Origin: RGIG8785 sp045655245
GTDB lineage: Bacteria; Bacillota; Clostridia; RGIG8785
Direction: 5' to 3'
DNA: 64,000 bases
NCBI GenBank assembly: GCA_045655245.1
Contig: JAZOOX010000024.1
Location: 1 to 64,000 of the forward strand
Shown here: piece by piece, positions 16,844 to 24,769 of the stretch
Layout of the letters: every line of letters begins with the position of its first letter
Position numbering within the stretch: position 1 is the first letter of the stretch
Made by a program: the position numbers and the translations under genes
The notes under the pieces: model-generated
Seen by the model: only the letters and a program-made list of their open reading frames with translations
What the model was told of the DNA's origin: nothing
Databases searched by the model: none

Positions 16844-16872
16844 AGTATATCACAAAACAAATTCAATTTCAA
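16844..16872 (-). promoter_or_regulatory. Promoter of the MATE gene
   Basis: On the minus strand TTGAAA (16867-16872), 17 bases, TATACT (16844-16849) with TGA as extended -10. Confidence 0.7.
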
Positions 16873-16882
16873 TAGGTAGGAA

Positions 16883-16912
16883 GAAAAAAGACCCGCAAAA
16901 GCGGGTCTTAAT
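16883..16912 (-). terminator. Terminator of the TRAP permease gene
   Basis: AAGACCCGC pairs with GCGGGTCTT around an AAAA/TTTT loop; the minus strand continues with six T. It begins just after the TRAP stop. Confidence 0.88.
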
Positions 16913-16913
16913 T

Positions 16914-18854
16914 TTAGGCGACATTTGCTTTCGGACGGGTCATAAACTGGATGGCGAGGACCAGAGCGAAAATCGTAACGCCGATCACATCGGTCAGCGC
17001 CCCGGGATAAATCAGCAACAAACCACCGCAAACGCTTAACAAGCGTTGATGCCACGGGAGTCGGTGCAGTAAGAATCCTTGCAAGGATACCGATACGGCA
17101 AAGATGCCGACGATGGCAGTGATACAGATCAGGACGATTTCCCAGACCGAGGTATCAACAAAGAGCAGTGCAGGGTTCAGCGCAAACACGTAAGGTACGA
17201 TAAAGGCGCCAATGGCCAGTTTGGTGGCGGTAATGGCAGTTTTCATCGGGTTTGCCTGGGCAATTGCCGCACCTGCATACGCCGCCAATGCAACGGGCGG
17301 GGTCAGGTCGGCAACGATGCCAAAGTAAAATACGAAGAAGTGTGCAGCGATGGGTTCTACGCCCATACGGACCAGGATTGGTGCACAGGTTGCCGCCATA
17401 ATGCAGTAGTTGGCAGTGGTGGGAACACCCATCCCCAGTACGATACAGCAAATCATCGTCAGCACCAGAGCAATCATTACGTGGCTTCCTGCCAAGGCGA
17501 CGATGCCGTTAAAGAGCAGGTTTGCCAAACCGGTCATGGTGATGACGCCTGCGATAATACCTGCAACGCCGCAAGCGGCGGCAACGGAAACCATCCCTTG
17601 CCCGCCCCCTGCCAAAGCTTCCAAAAAGCGTTTGGGGGTGATGCGATTGTCTTTATTAAAGAGACTGACCACAACGGCAATCACAATGGCAATAGCGGCG
17701 GCGTACTGAATCGATTTTTGACTGGTACCGACCAGGTAGATCAATACCACCAAAGGCAACAACAGATACGATTTCTTCAAAAGGGGTAAAATACGAGGCA
17801 ATTCCTCACGGGAAAGGCCACGGAGACCTTCTTTCTTCGCCTCTAAGTGTACGGCAATAAAGACCCCTGCAAAATACAAAATTGCAGGTAAAATAGCACG
17901 GACCACCAAGTTGCTGTAAGGCAGGTCCAGGTTTTCTGCCATTAAGAAAGCGGCAGCGCCCATAATCGGGGGCATGATCTGTCCGCCGGTGGAAGCCGAT
18001 GCTTCTGCCGCAGCGGCAAACTCAGGCTTATAGCCGCTCTTTTTCATCAACGGAATGGTGACGGCGCCCGATCCGACGGTGTTTGCAACCGACGATCCGG
18101 AAACCATGCCTTCCAATGCGCTGGCAACAACGGCAACCTTTGCGGGTCCCCCCGAGAATCCGCCGACAAAGGCGTTTGCGATCTTAATAAAGAAATCTGC
18201 AATGCCCGTCCGTTCCAAAAATGCGCCGAAGATGATAAAGACGACAATGAATTTGGAGCAGACATTAATCGGCGTAGACAAAATACCTTCTTTGGTGTAG
18301 AACAAGTTATGAACGATATAGTTTAAACGACCCGAAAAGGTCGGATTTCTCGTACCAAAGATAAACGCGTAGACAATAAACAGACCTGCGATAATGACAA
18401 TGGGCAGACCTACGCTACGACGGCAAACTTCCGCCAATGCAATGGTGCCCACAACGCCGACGGCAATCTGTAAAGGTTGCAGAATCGAGCCTTGACGAAT
18501 CAAGGATTCGGCATTAAATGCAAAGTACAAAAATGCGGCGGTACCCAAAACCATCAGCAGGATATCGTACCACGGCATATAATTGACCCGTTGCTTCCCT
18601 TTTCTTGCGGGGAATACCAAGTACCCCAAAAAGATAATAAAGGCAACAAAGGTGGTCAGGCGTAACTCCTCCAGCCAAGTAGCAAAGAGGGTAACGTACA
18701 AACAAAAGACCGAGAAGATAGCCAGTAAACAAGTTACAATGATTCTCGGAACCCCTTCCCAGATACGGGTGTTGGACTCGCGGTCGAATTTTTTCATAAC
18801 CGCGTCCAGATCCATTGGCTCCGCAGGATTCGGAGCTTTTTTCTTGAACAGCAT
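16914..18854 (-). CDS. TRAP transporter permease, fused 4TM-12TM subunit
   Basis: A 646-residue membrane protein that fuses the small DctQ-like and the large DctM-like TRAP subunits, the form that works with TAXI-type binding proteins. About 16 or more hydrophobic segments are seen. The DctM hallmark regions EGMVSGSSVANTVGSGAVTIP, ASTGGQIMPPIMGAAAF and GMGVPTTANYC are present. It imports small organic acids or amino acids with sodium. The gene is second in the operon, behind the binding protein and a hairpin terminator, which should lower its expression relative to the binding protein. Confidence 0.94.
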   Translation of the reverse strand: MLFKKKAPNPAEPMDLDAVMKKFDRESNTRIWEGVPRIIVTCLLAIFSVFCLYVTLFATWLEELRLTTFVAFIIFLGYLVFPARKGKQRVNYMPWYDILLMVLGTAAFLYFAFNAESLIRQGSILQPLQIAVGVVGTIALAEVCRRSVGLPIVIIAGLFIVYAFIFGTRNPTFSGRLNYIVHNLFYTKEGILSTPINVCSKFIVVFIIFGAFLERTGIADFFIKIANAFVGGFSGGPAKVAVVASALEGMVSGSSVANTVGSGAVTIPLMKKSGYKPEFAAAAEASASTGGQIMPPIMGAAAFLMAENLDLPYSNLVVRAILPAILYFAGVFIAVHLEAKKEGLRGLSREELPRILPLLKKSYLLLPLVVLIYLVGTSQKSIQYAAAIAIVIAVVVSLFNKDNRITPKRFLEALAGGGQGMVSVAAACGVAGIIAGVITMTGLANLLFNGIVALAGSHVMIALVLTMICCIVLGMGVPTTANYCIMAATCAPILVRMGVEPIAAHFFVFYFGIVADLTPPVALAAYAGAAIAQANPMKTAITATKLAIGAFIVPYVFALNPALLFVDTSVWEIVLICITAIVGIFAVSVSLQGFLLHRLPWHQRLLSVCGGLLLIYPGALTDVIGVTIFALVLAIQFMTRPKANVA

Positions 18855-18879
18855 AACTCTTCCTCCTCAGGTGACAGAA

Positions 18880-18912
18880 TAAAAGGCCGCGGCGTTAGCC
18901 ACGGCCTTTTAG
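18880..18912 (-). terminator. Attenuating hairpin between the TAXI and TRAP genes
   Basis: AAAAGGCCG-C-GGC and GCC-A-CGGCCTTTT form a stem with one mismatch and a GTTA loop. On the minus strand only four T follow, so it is likely a partial terminator that lets some messages reach the permease gene. Confidence 0.75.
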
Positions 18913-18921
18913 TGGCAATTA

Positions 18922-19866
18922 TTACTCTACGGTAATACCTTTTTCAGCAAAGTATCTTGCTGCACCTGCGTGGAAAGGAACGGTCATACCGGAGGTTGCG
19001 TTCTCCAAAGAGAGTTCGCCACCCTTGGCATGCTCAGCCTTGATGGCATCGATGTTGTCGAAGATCGCAGCGGTCAGGGCATAAACATCGTCTTCAGAAG
19101 CGTTTGCATCTACGATTAAGGTTGCCTTAACGGTAACGGTCTTAACAGCTTCGGTCTGACCTTCGTATGTACCTGCGGGAATCTCGTATACCGTGTAGAA
19201 GGGGCAATCAGCCATCAGCTTATCGGCAACAGCTCCGTCAATGGGAACCAGGTATGCATTGTTGGTGGTGCACAGTTCGGTAATGGCAGGAGTGGGAGCG
19301 CCTGCTACGATGAATGCGGCGTCAATCTTACCATCCTTCAAAGCATCAGCACTGTCGGCGAAAGACTGGTACTGCGCCTTGATATCAGCCTCGGTCATAC
19401 CTGCAGCGGCCAACACGTCAACAGCGTTAAAGTAAACGCCGGAACCGGGAGCGCCGATGGAAACGACCTTGCCCTTTAAGTCTGCAACAGACTTCACTTC
19501 AGGGTCCATGGTAACCAGCTGAACAGCCTCGGCGTACAGACCTGCAACGGTACGGAAGGAGTCTACCTTACCCTCGTTCTCGAAAGAACGGGTGCCTTCC
19601 CACGCGTAAGACATAACGTCTGACTGGACAGTACCCAACTGATAGTTGCCTGCGGCAATACCCTGGATGTTGGCTTTGGAACCGTCGGTGGAAACAACCG
19701 TTACGGCAATGCCTGCATTGTTGGTAATGTACTGACCCAAAACGCCGCCGTAGCCATAGTAGGTGCCCGAGGTACCACCGGTACCCATGGTCATCCCTGC
19801 GCCACCGCAAGCGGTCAAGGCAAGAATCATTGCCAACGCCAAAATGATCAATACTACTCTTTTCAT
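18922..19866 (-). CDS. TAXI-family TRAP transporter solute-binding lipoprotein
   Basis: A 314-residue extracytoplasmic binding protein. The start at 19866 follows AAGGAGG; a longer frame to 19899 has no such site. A lipoprotein signal ends in LTAC with lipidated C20. The mature part carries the TAXI pattern MGTGGTSGTYYGYGG, the SVADLKGKVVSIGAPGSG block and AAFIVAG. It captures the substrate outside and delivers it to the fused permease. TAXI members often bind glutamate or related carboxylates; the substrate here is unknown. Confidence 0.94.
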   Translation of the reverse strand: MKRVVLIILALAMILALTACGGAGMTMGTGGTSGTYYGYGGVLGQYITNNAGIAVTVVSTDGSKANIQGIAAGNYQLGTVQSDVMSYAWEGTRSFENEGKVDSFRTVAGLYAEAVQLVTMDPEVKSVADLKGKVVSIGAPGSGVYFNAVDVLAAAGMTEADIKAQYQSFADSADALKDGKIDAAFIVAGAPTPAITELCTTNNAYLVPIDGAVADKLMADCPFYTVYEIPAGTYEGQTEAVKTVTVKATLIVDANASEDDVYALTAAIFDNIDAIKAEHAKGGELSLENATSGMTVPFHAGAARYFAEKGITVE

Positions 19867-19934
19867 TGATTTTTCCTCCTTGTACGCCGAAAGGGTCAAC
19901 GCCCTCAGCTTATAGTAGTTTTTTCATCTTTATT

Positions 19935-19963
19935 ATAATACCATACTAGGCTGAAAATTTCAA
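19935..19963 (-). promoter_or_regulatory. Promoter of the TAXI-TRAP operon
   Basis: On the minus strand TTGAAA (19958-19963), 17 bases, TATTAT (19935-19940), with TATGG directly before the -10. The leader is about 60 bases. Confidence 0.7.
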
Positions 19964-20020
19964 GTAAAAGTTTACAACAACCATAATTTTAATTCTTGAG
20001 AAAGGCGGTGTATTGACATG

Positions 20021-20054
20021 AAAAGGCAACTCCCTTTCGGGAATTGCCTTTTTT
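20021..20054 (-). terminator. Terminator of the purine salvage operon
   Basis: AAAAGGCAACTCCC pairs with GGGAATTGCCTTTT with one mismatch and a TTTC loop, directly after the phosphoribosyltransferase stop. Confidence 0.87.
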
Positions 20055-20055
20055 G

Positions 20056-20613
20056 TTATACCGGATTTCCTTCCGTATCGAAAAGCGGAAGCGGAGCAAG
20101 GTAAGTAATGTCTTCTCTGCCGATGGCATCACCCTCTGCCAAAACTGCCATTTTTGCGACGATATTGCCACCTGCCGCATGAATGAGTTTTTCCAGAGCC
20201 GAAAGGGATTCACCTGTGCTGATGACATCATCCACAATGAGAACACGCTTTCCTTTGATTGCTTCCACATCTTTGGAATCAAGGTACAGTGTCTGTGTAT
20301 GACTGGTCGTGATGGAGTCAACCTGGACACTGATGATATCTTTCATATAAAGTTTCGGCGCTTTTCTGGCAACGATATAATGATTTAACCCTGCCTGCCG
20401 CGCCATTTCATACAAAAGGGGGATACCTTTTGATTCCGCGGTAATCATAACGTCATATTCGGGTGCCCGTTTCAAAAGCTCTTCGGCGGATTTTTGGGTA
20501 AGTTCGACATCGCCGAACATCACAAAAGCGCCGATGTATAGGCTTTCGTTCAGTTTGCAAAGCGGCAGGTCCCGCTTTAAACCCGATATGTCAATTGTGT
20601 AAAATTCCTTCAT
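20056..20613 (-). CDS. Purine phosphoribosyltransferase (adenine/xanthine PRTase-like)
   Basis: A 185-residue type I phosphoribosyltransferase. The PRPP-binding motif VLIVDDVISTGES (about 123-135) is intact and the upstream ITAESKGIPL region matches adenine or xanthine PRTases. It turns a free purine base plus PRPP into a nucleotide. It sits 27 bases after an NCS2 purine permease gene on one message, so import and trapping of the base are joined. Which base is used cannot be decided; no purine riboswitch is visible upstream to help. Confidence 0.85.
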   Translation of the reverse strand: MKEFYTIDISGLKRDLPLCKLNESLYIGAFVMFGDVELTQKSAEELLKRAPEYDVMITAESKGIPLLYEMARQAGLNHYIVARKAPKLYMKDIISVQVDSITTSHTQTLYLDSKDVEAIKGKRVLIVDDVISTGESLSALEKLIHAAGGNIVAKMAVLAEGDAIGREDITYLAPLPLFDTEGNPV

Positions 20614-20640
20614 TTTTGAATGGTGCTCCTCGCTGTTCGA

Positions 20641-22011
20641 TTATGCAAGACCTAAAACTTTCAGTACGATATAAACCACGAACAATGCAACAGAAACCCA
20701 CATTACGGCACTAATTTCCTTAATCTTACCGCAAAGGACCTTCAGGATTACCCAAGCCAGCATACCAAACATAATGCCGTTTGCAATGGAGTAAGTCAGA
20801 GGCATCATAACGATTGCCAGGAATGCACCGATAACATCAGCTGCATCGCCGTCGAAGTCAACCTTTTTAATTGCAGAAAGCATCAGCAGACCAACGTAAA
20901 GCATTGCAGGGGTGGTAGCAAAGCTGGGGATTGCCAGGAAGATGGGTGCAAATACGATTGCAATCACGAACATACCGGCAGTAACAACAGAAGACAGACC
21001 GGTTCTGCCGCCTGCGGCAACACCTGCGCTGGATTCAACATAGCTGGTTACAGTAGAAGTACCCAGGCAGGCACCAACAACGGTACCAACAGCGTCGGCC
21101 ATCAAAGCGCCGCCGGCCTTGGGCAGTTCGCCCTTTTCGTCCAGTAAGTCGCCCTTCTGTGCAACACCGATCAAGGTACCGACGGTATCAAAAATGTCGG
21201 TGTACAGGAACGTAAAGGTAACCAAGAGGAAGCTTGCAAAGTTCTTTGTGATAAAGCCAAAGTCAAACTTAAACAGTGCCGGAGCAGCGAAGTTTGCCTT
21301 GATTGCCTCCATCGAAAGACTGGGGATTACAGAGTAAACGCCGTTTGCCGGATCGGGAACATACCAGCCGATAAGTTCGGCAATGATGCCCAGAATCCAA
21401 GTAGCGATGATACCCAACAGAATTGCACCGGGAACTTTGAAGTGGTTGAATACACCAATCAGAAGCAGACCGATCAAAGCCAAAGCAACGCCAGTGGAAG
21501 CCAAATCACCCAAAGCAACGGTGGTAGCGGGGTCAGCAACGACGATTTTCGCATTGATCAAAGCGATGATGGTAATGAACAAACCGATACCTGCCGTGAT
21601 ACCGAACTTCAGATTGTTCGGAATCTTGTTAACCAGCGCTTCACGGAATTTGAAGATCGACAGGACCATAAAGATAAAACCTTCAATCAGGATTGCGGTC
21701 AGCGCAACTTCATAGGAGTAGCCCATAGCACCACAGACGGTAAATGCAAAGAATGCATTAAGACCCATGCCGGATGCCAACGCAACGGGGTAGTTTGCAA
21801 AGAACGCCATACACAGCGTTGCGATTGCGGCAGAAATAGCTGTTGCCATAAAGATCCCTGCAGGGGTTGCACCAGGGATGCCGCCGAGGTAACCGGGGTT
21901 AACCGCAAGAATGTACGACATTGCCAGGAAGGTCGTGATACCTGCGATGATCTCGGTACGGACACTACTGCCTCTTTCTTTGATTTTAAACCATTTTTCA
22001 AGCTTTTCCAT
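20641..22011 (-). CDS. NCS2-family purine permease (AzgA/PbuG-like)
   Basis: A 456-residue permease with about 12-14 helices. The N-terminal VRTEIIAGITTFLAMSYIL and NPGYL, FANYPVALASGMGLNAFFAFTVC and LGTSTVTSYVESSAGVAAGGRTGL are diagnostic for the AzgA/PbuG branch, which carries adenine, guanine or hypoxanthine with protons. First gene of the operon with the phosphoribosyltransferase. A good promoter lies upstream; the leader of about 30 bases is too short to hold a riboswitch. Confidence 0.93.
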   Translation of the reverse strand: MEKLEKWFKIKERGSSVRTEIIAGITTFLAMSYILAVNPGYLGGIPGATPAGIFMATAISAAIATLCMAFFANYPVALASGMGLNAFFAFTVCGAMGYSYEVALTAILIEGFIFMVLSIFKFREALVNKIPNNLKFGITAGIGLFITIIALINAKIVVADPATTVALGDLASTGVALALIGLLLIGVFNHFKVPGAILLGIIATWILGIIAELIGWYVPDPANGVYSVIPSLSMEAIKANFAAPALFKFDFGFITKNFASFLLVTFTFLYTDIFDTVGTLIGVAQKGDLLDEKGELPKAGGALMADAVGTVVGACLGTSTVTSYVESSAGVAAGGRTGLSSVVTAGMFVIAIVFAPIFLAIPSFATTPAMLYVGLLMLSAIKKVDFDGDAADVIGAFLAIVMMPLTYSIANGIMFGMLAWVILKVLCGKIKEISAVMWVSVALFVVYIVLKVLGLA

Positions 22012-22046
22012 TTCACCAACTCCTTAAAAATTTTTGTGGCAATTTT

Positions 22047-22075
22047 ATTATATCATAGGGGTAAAAATAAATCAA
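22047..22075 (-). promoter_or_regulatory. Promoter of the purine permease operon
   Basis: On the minus strand TTGATT (22070-22075), 17 bases, perfect TATAAT (22047-22052) with TGA as extended -10. Confidence 0.8.
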
Positions 22076-22163
22076 GATAAATCGTTATTTATCGACAATT
22101 AAGGAGAAAACTGGAGATTCCACCTCTACCGGAGGTTCAAACCACACAATATCGCACAATAAA

Positions 22164-22200
22164 GAAAAACCTGCAACCCCGATTGGGATTACAGGTTTTT
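22164..22200 (-). terminator. Terminator after the initiator tRNA gene
   Basis: AAAAACCTG and CAGGTTTTT close a stem with a further CCCC/GGGA-type inner pairing. It starts immediately after the CCA end of the tRNA. Confidence 0.82.
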
Positions 22201-22277
22201 TGGTTGCGGAGGGAGGATTTGAACCTCCGACCTTCGGGTTATGAGCCCGACAAGCTACCAGGCTGCTCTACTCCGCG
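22201..22277 (-). tRNA. Initiator tRNA-fMet (anticodon CAT)
   Basis: On the minus strand this 77-base gene folds as a tRNA with encoded CCA. The acceptor stem has the C1:A72 mismatch and the anticodon stem has three G:C pairs (TCGGG-CTCATAA-CCCGA), both marks of the initiator. The D arm (AGCAGCCTGGTAGCT) and T arm (GGAGGTTCAAATCCTCC) are intact. A strong promoter and a terminator flank it, so it is transcribed alone. Confidence 0.96.
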
Positions 22278-22290
22278 TCGAACAGTTAAT

Positions 22291-22319
22291 ACTATACCAC
22301 AGATTTTTTCGTTTGTAAA
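22291..22319 (-). promoter_or_regulatory. Promoter of the initiator tRNA
   Basis: On the minus strand TTTACA (22314-22319), 17 bases, TATAGT (22291-22296), with TGTGG directly before the -10. Transcription would start about 7 bases before the tRNA. Confidence 0.82.
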
Positions 22320-22342
22320 GATGTTTTTTGAAAAAAATAAAA

Positions 22343-22373
22343 AAAGACCTTCAAAAATTCGACGGTCTTTGCG
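22343..22373 (-). terminator. Orphan minus-strand terminator upstream of the tRNA promoter
   Basis: On the minus strand AAAGACC pairs with GGTCTTT across a 14-base loop, followed by a long T-rich run. No recognised minus-strand gene ends here. The remaining stretch 22374-22503 holds no gene I can support; it may contain a small RNA, or the terminator may shield the tRNA promoter. Confidence 0.65.
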
Positions 22374-22503
22374 AATTACAGGTTTCGGACCCGTATTACT
22401 GCGGTCAACATTCACTTTCTGTACATTTTTTCTTCTCTGCCCCACAAACAGAACGAAAAATTTTGACAAATTTTCCTGAATTTCTTTTTTCCTGCGAAAA
22501 AAC

Positions 22504-22532
22504 TTGACATAAAATAGAAGTGGAACTATAAT
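22504..22532 (+). promoter_or_regulatory. Promoter of pfkA
   Basis: Perfect TTGACA (22504-22509), 17 bases, perfect TATAAT (22527-22532). The leader to the ATG at 22582 is about 43 bases. Confidence 0.9.
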
Positions 22533-22581
22533 AATTGTTAGAAATTTGACGATACTAATAGCAAAACAAGGAGTGTGCTTT

Positions 22582-23544
22582 ATGATGAAAAACATTGGTG
22601 TACTGACCAGCGGCGGCGACGCCCCGGGTATGAACGCAGCAATCCGCGCTGTCGTTCGTGCTGCAATCCACTACGGCATCACCGTTTACGGAATCGAAGA
22701 AGGGTATTATGGTCTCTTAAACCGTAAGATCCGCAAGTTAGAATACCATGATGTATCCGATATTATTGCCAAGGGCGGCACTTTTTTAAAGTCAGCCCGT
22801 TGCCTGGAGTTTGCAACACCCGAGGGCGTACAAAAGGGTGTTGAGATTGCCCGCGAGTTTGGTTTGGACGGTTTGGTTGTTATCGGGGGCGACGGTTCCT
22901 TCCGCGGTGCCAGAGATTTATGCAACGCAGGATTGCCCACCATCGGCATCCCCGGTACCATTGATAACGATATTGCCTGCACCGATTACACCTTAGGCTT
23001 TGATACTGCTTTGCGCACTGCCTGTGTTGCAATCGATATGTTAAGTGACACCTGCTATTCCCACGGCCGTTGCAGTGTGGTCCAGGTCATGGGTCGCCAT
23101 GCAGGTCACATCGCCCTTCACGCAGGGATTGCAGGCGGCAGCGAATCCATCATTCTCCCCGAAAAGGACTTTGACCTGACCGAAACGATCGAAAGCATCC
23201 GTCACGGACTTGCGATGGGTAAAAGCCATTTCATCGTCGTTCTCGCCGAAGGCATTACCGATGCTTCCCAGGTTGCCAAGGACATCGAAGCGGCTACCGG
23301 GGTCGAGACCCGCGCAACCGTTTTGGGACACACCCAGCGGGGCGGCTCCCCTACTGTACGCGACCGTGTAATCGGGACCCAGATGGGGGTTTACGCTGTA
23401 GAGCTTTTACAGGAGGGTCTCAGCAACCGCGTTGTTGCCTATAAAAACGAGAAGCTGGTCAACTACGATATCAACGAAGCACTGGCTATGAAGAAAAGTG
23501 TGGACGAAGACCTGATCCACGTATTTAAAACGGTTACCTGCTAA
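22582..23544 (+). CDS. pfkA: ATP-dependent 6-phosphofructokinase
   Basis: A 320-residue PfkA of normal length that phosphorylates fructose 6-phosphate in glycolysis. The start at 22582 follows AAGGAG by nine bases; an ATG one codon on is also possible, and the longer frame from 22546 lies too near the promoter. Motifs are LTSGGDAPGMNAAIR, the ATP-type GGDGSFRGA, the catalytic PGTIDNDI and MGRHAGHIA. It is monocistronic with a consensus promoter, as fits a highly expressed glycolytic gene. Confidence 0.97.
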   Translation: MMKNIGVLTSGGDAPGMNAAIRAVVRAAIHYGITVYGIEEGYYGLLNRKIRKLEYHDVSDIIAKGGTFLKSARCLEFATPEGVQKGVEIAREFGLDGLVVIGGDGSFRGARDLCNAGLPTIGIPGTIDNDIACTDYTLGFDTALRTACVAIDMLSDTCYSHGRCSVVQVMGRHAGHIALHAGIAGGSESIILPEKDFDLTETIESIRHGLAMGKSHFIVVLAEGITDASQVAKDIEAATGVETRATVLGHTQRGGSPTVRDRVIGTQMGVYAVELLQEGLSNRVVAYKNEKLVNYDINEALAMKKSVDEDLIHVFKTVTC

Positions 23545-23574
23545 AAAAAGAGCCGCTATGAGCGGCTTTTTGCT
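23544..23574 (+). terminator. Terminator of pfkA
   Basis: AGCCGCT-ATG-AGCGGCT with A-rich left flank and T5 on the right, a few bases after the pfkA stop. Confidence 0.88.
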
Positions 23575-23593
23575 TGAAGTAATAGTAAAGAAG

Positions 23594-23628
23594 CAATAAA
23601 AAAGTCAGCCAAAAGGCTGACTTTTTTT
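23594..23628 (-). terminator. Terminator of the SLH lipoprotein operon
   Basis: AAAGTCAGCC pairs perfectly with GGCTGACTTT around a four-base loop; T6 follows on the minus strand. It borders the stop of the SLH gene. Confidence 0.9.
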
Positions 23629-24769
23629 ATTTTGTCCAATTCAGGTTATAAAACAGCTGGCAGACCTGAGCACGGGTTAGGGTGCTTTGCGGGGCGAAGG
23701 TGCGGGCTTCGTCCATACCTGCGGTGATGCCGCAATTATAAGCGGCAAGGATATGTTCCCGATACGCTTCCGAAATGTCGGAAAAATCAGGGATCATGGT
23801 TTCGGTAATATTACCCGTTCTCTGCACCTCATCTTTTTTGGCAAGGTACATTGCCGCAACCGCCGCTTCACGAGTAATGGGAGCGTCAAAAATTTCAGGG
23901 GTAATCTCTCCCGATTCCATCAAATATCCCGCTTTTAAACAGGAATCAATGGCGTTGTAAGCCCAGTAATTATTGGCAGGACCGGTGGGTAAACGCTTGG
24001 CACGGGCTAAGATCTGACAAAACTGGGCACGGGTCAGGGTACCGTCGGGGGCAAAGAGATTGTTGCCCATTCCTGCTACCAATCCGCCCTCAGCCAGAGC
24101 GGTGACCGCATCGTAGTACCAGGCTTCTTCCGCCACATCGGCAAAGGACAGTTTGTTGTTGGGACTTGCCAAAAACTGATAGTGAGTGGCTTCGCTCACC
24201 GATTTTTGTGCGGTAAGGTAATCAATGGTCAGGTGCATTCCTTCGATGAGGATACCGTCTGCAGGACCTTCGGTCTGTACCACATTATAAGGGAAAGAAA
24301 AACGGTAAACCACTGCCATATCCGCCATCAATTCATCATAAGCGGCTTTCGTCTCGGCATCCATCTCCTCGGTTTCGGCTGTGTCCTCGGAAGGAGTTAC
24401 CCGGATGTCTACAGTAAAGTCGCCGTTTTCCAACTGCTCAAAAAAGACGTTTTGGGTCTTGGTGCCGTCCTCTTCCTCGGTGCTCAACTGTTCGTTGAGT
24501 TGACTCAGTTCGGAAAATTCAAACGGTTCTACGGTGCCGTAATAGTCCACGCCGTTATGGGTAAACTTCTGCATCTCGCTTAAATCAGGGGGTGTTGCTT
24601 CCCCTTCGTTGGATGCCATCAGTTCCCAACCTTCTTTGGTATACCCTACGGAGGCGGTAGCCACACCGCTTCCGTCTTTATATACATTTACTTCGTTAAC
24701 GACTCCCATGCACCCCGTCAATGCAAAAATCATACAAACCGCCAGAGTCACTGCTAAAAACTTTTTCAT
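23627..24769 (-). CDS. Lipoprotein with three S-layer homology repeats
   Basis: A 380-residue exported protein. A lipoprotein signal ends in LTGC with C20 as the lipid site. Residues 21-200 form an unknown domain beginning with VVNEVNVYKDGSGVATASV, which I cannot assign firmly. Three SLH-like repeats follow at about 208-255, 266-312 and 327-377, each with the AWYYDAV or related start and the LTRAQ helix. SLH repeats bind pyruvylated wall polymers, so the protein seems held to both membrane and wall. Its start overlaps the ABC exporter stop (ATGA), hence shared translation. Confidence 0.85.
   Translation of the reverse strand: MKKFLAVTLAVCMIFALTGCMGVVNEVNVYKDGSGVATASVGYTKEGWELMASNEGEATPPDLSEMQKFTHNGVDYYGTVEPFEFSELSQLNEQLSTEEEDGTKTQNVFFEQLENGDFTVDIRVTPSEDTAETEEMDAETKAAYDELMADMAVVYRFSFPYNVVQTEGPADGILIEGMHLTIDYLTAQKSVSEATHYQFLASPNNKLSFADVAEEAWYYDAVTALAEGGLVAGMGNNLFAPDGTLTRAQFCQILARAKRLPTGPANNYWAYNAIDSCLKAGYLMESGEITPEIFDAPITREAAVAAMYLAKKDEVQRTGNITETMIPDFSDISEAYREHILAAYNCGITAGMDEARTFAPQSTLTRAQVCQLFYNLNWTK

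Noticed and set aside
15684..17789. Plus-strand frames of 180-236 codons opposite the MATE and TRAP genes
   Set aside because: Compositions are dominated by His, Gln and Asn, as expected for the reverse complement of membrane-protein codons. They are antisense shadows.
22122..22136. ACCTC-TACCG-GAGGT hairpin with a T-arm-like GGTTCAAACC next to it, possibly a tRNA remnant
   Set aside because: No acceptor or anticodon stem can be built around it. The match is too short to call.
22012..22160. Purine riboswitch upstream of the purine permease
   Set aside because: I looked for the conserved loop sequences on the minus strand and found none. The promoter at 22047-22075 leaves a leader of about 30 bases, too short for an aptamer.
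22239..22595. Minus-strand frame of 118 codons over the tRNA gene and pfkA leader
   Set aside because: It crosses the initiator tRNA gene and two promoters and has no family signal.
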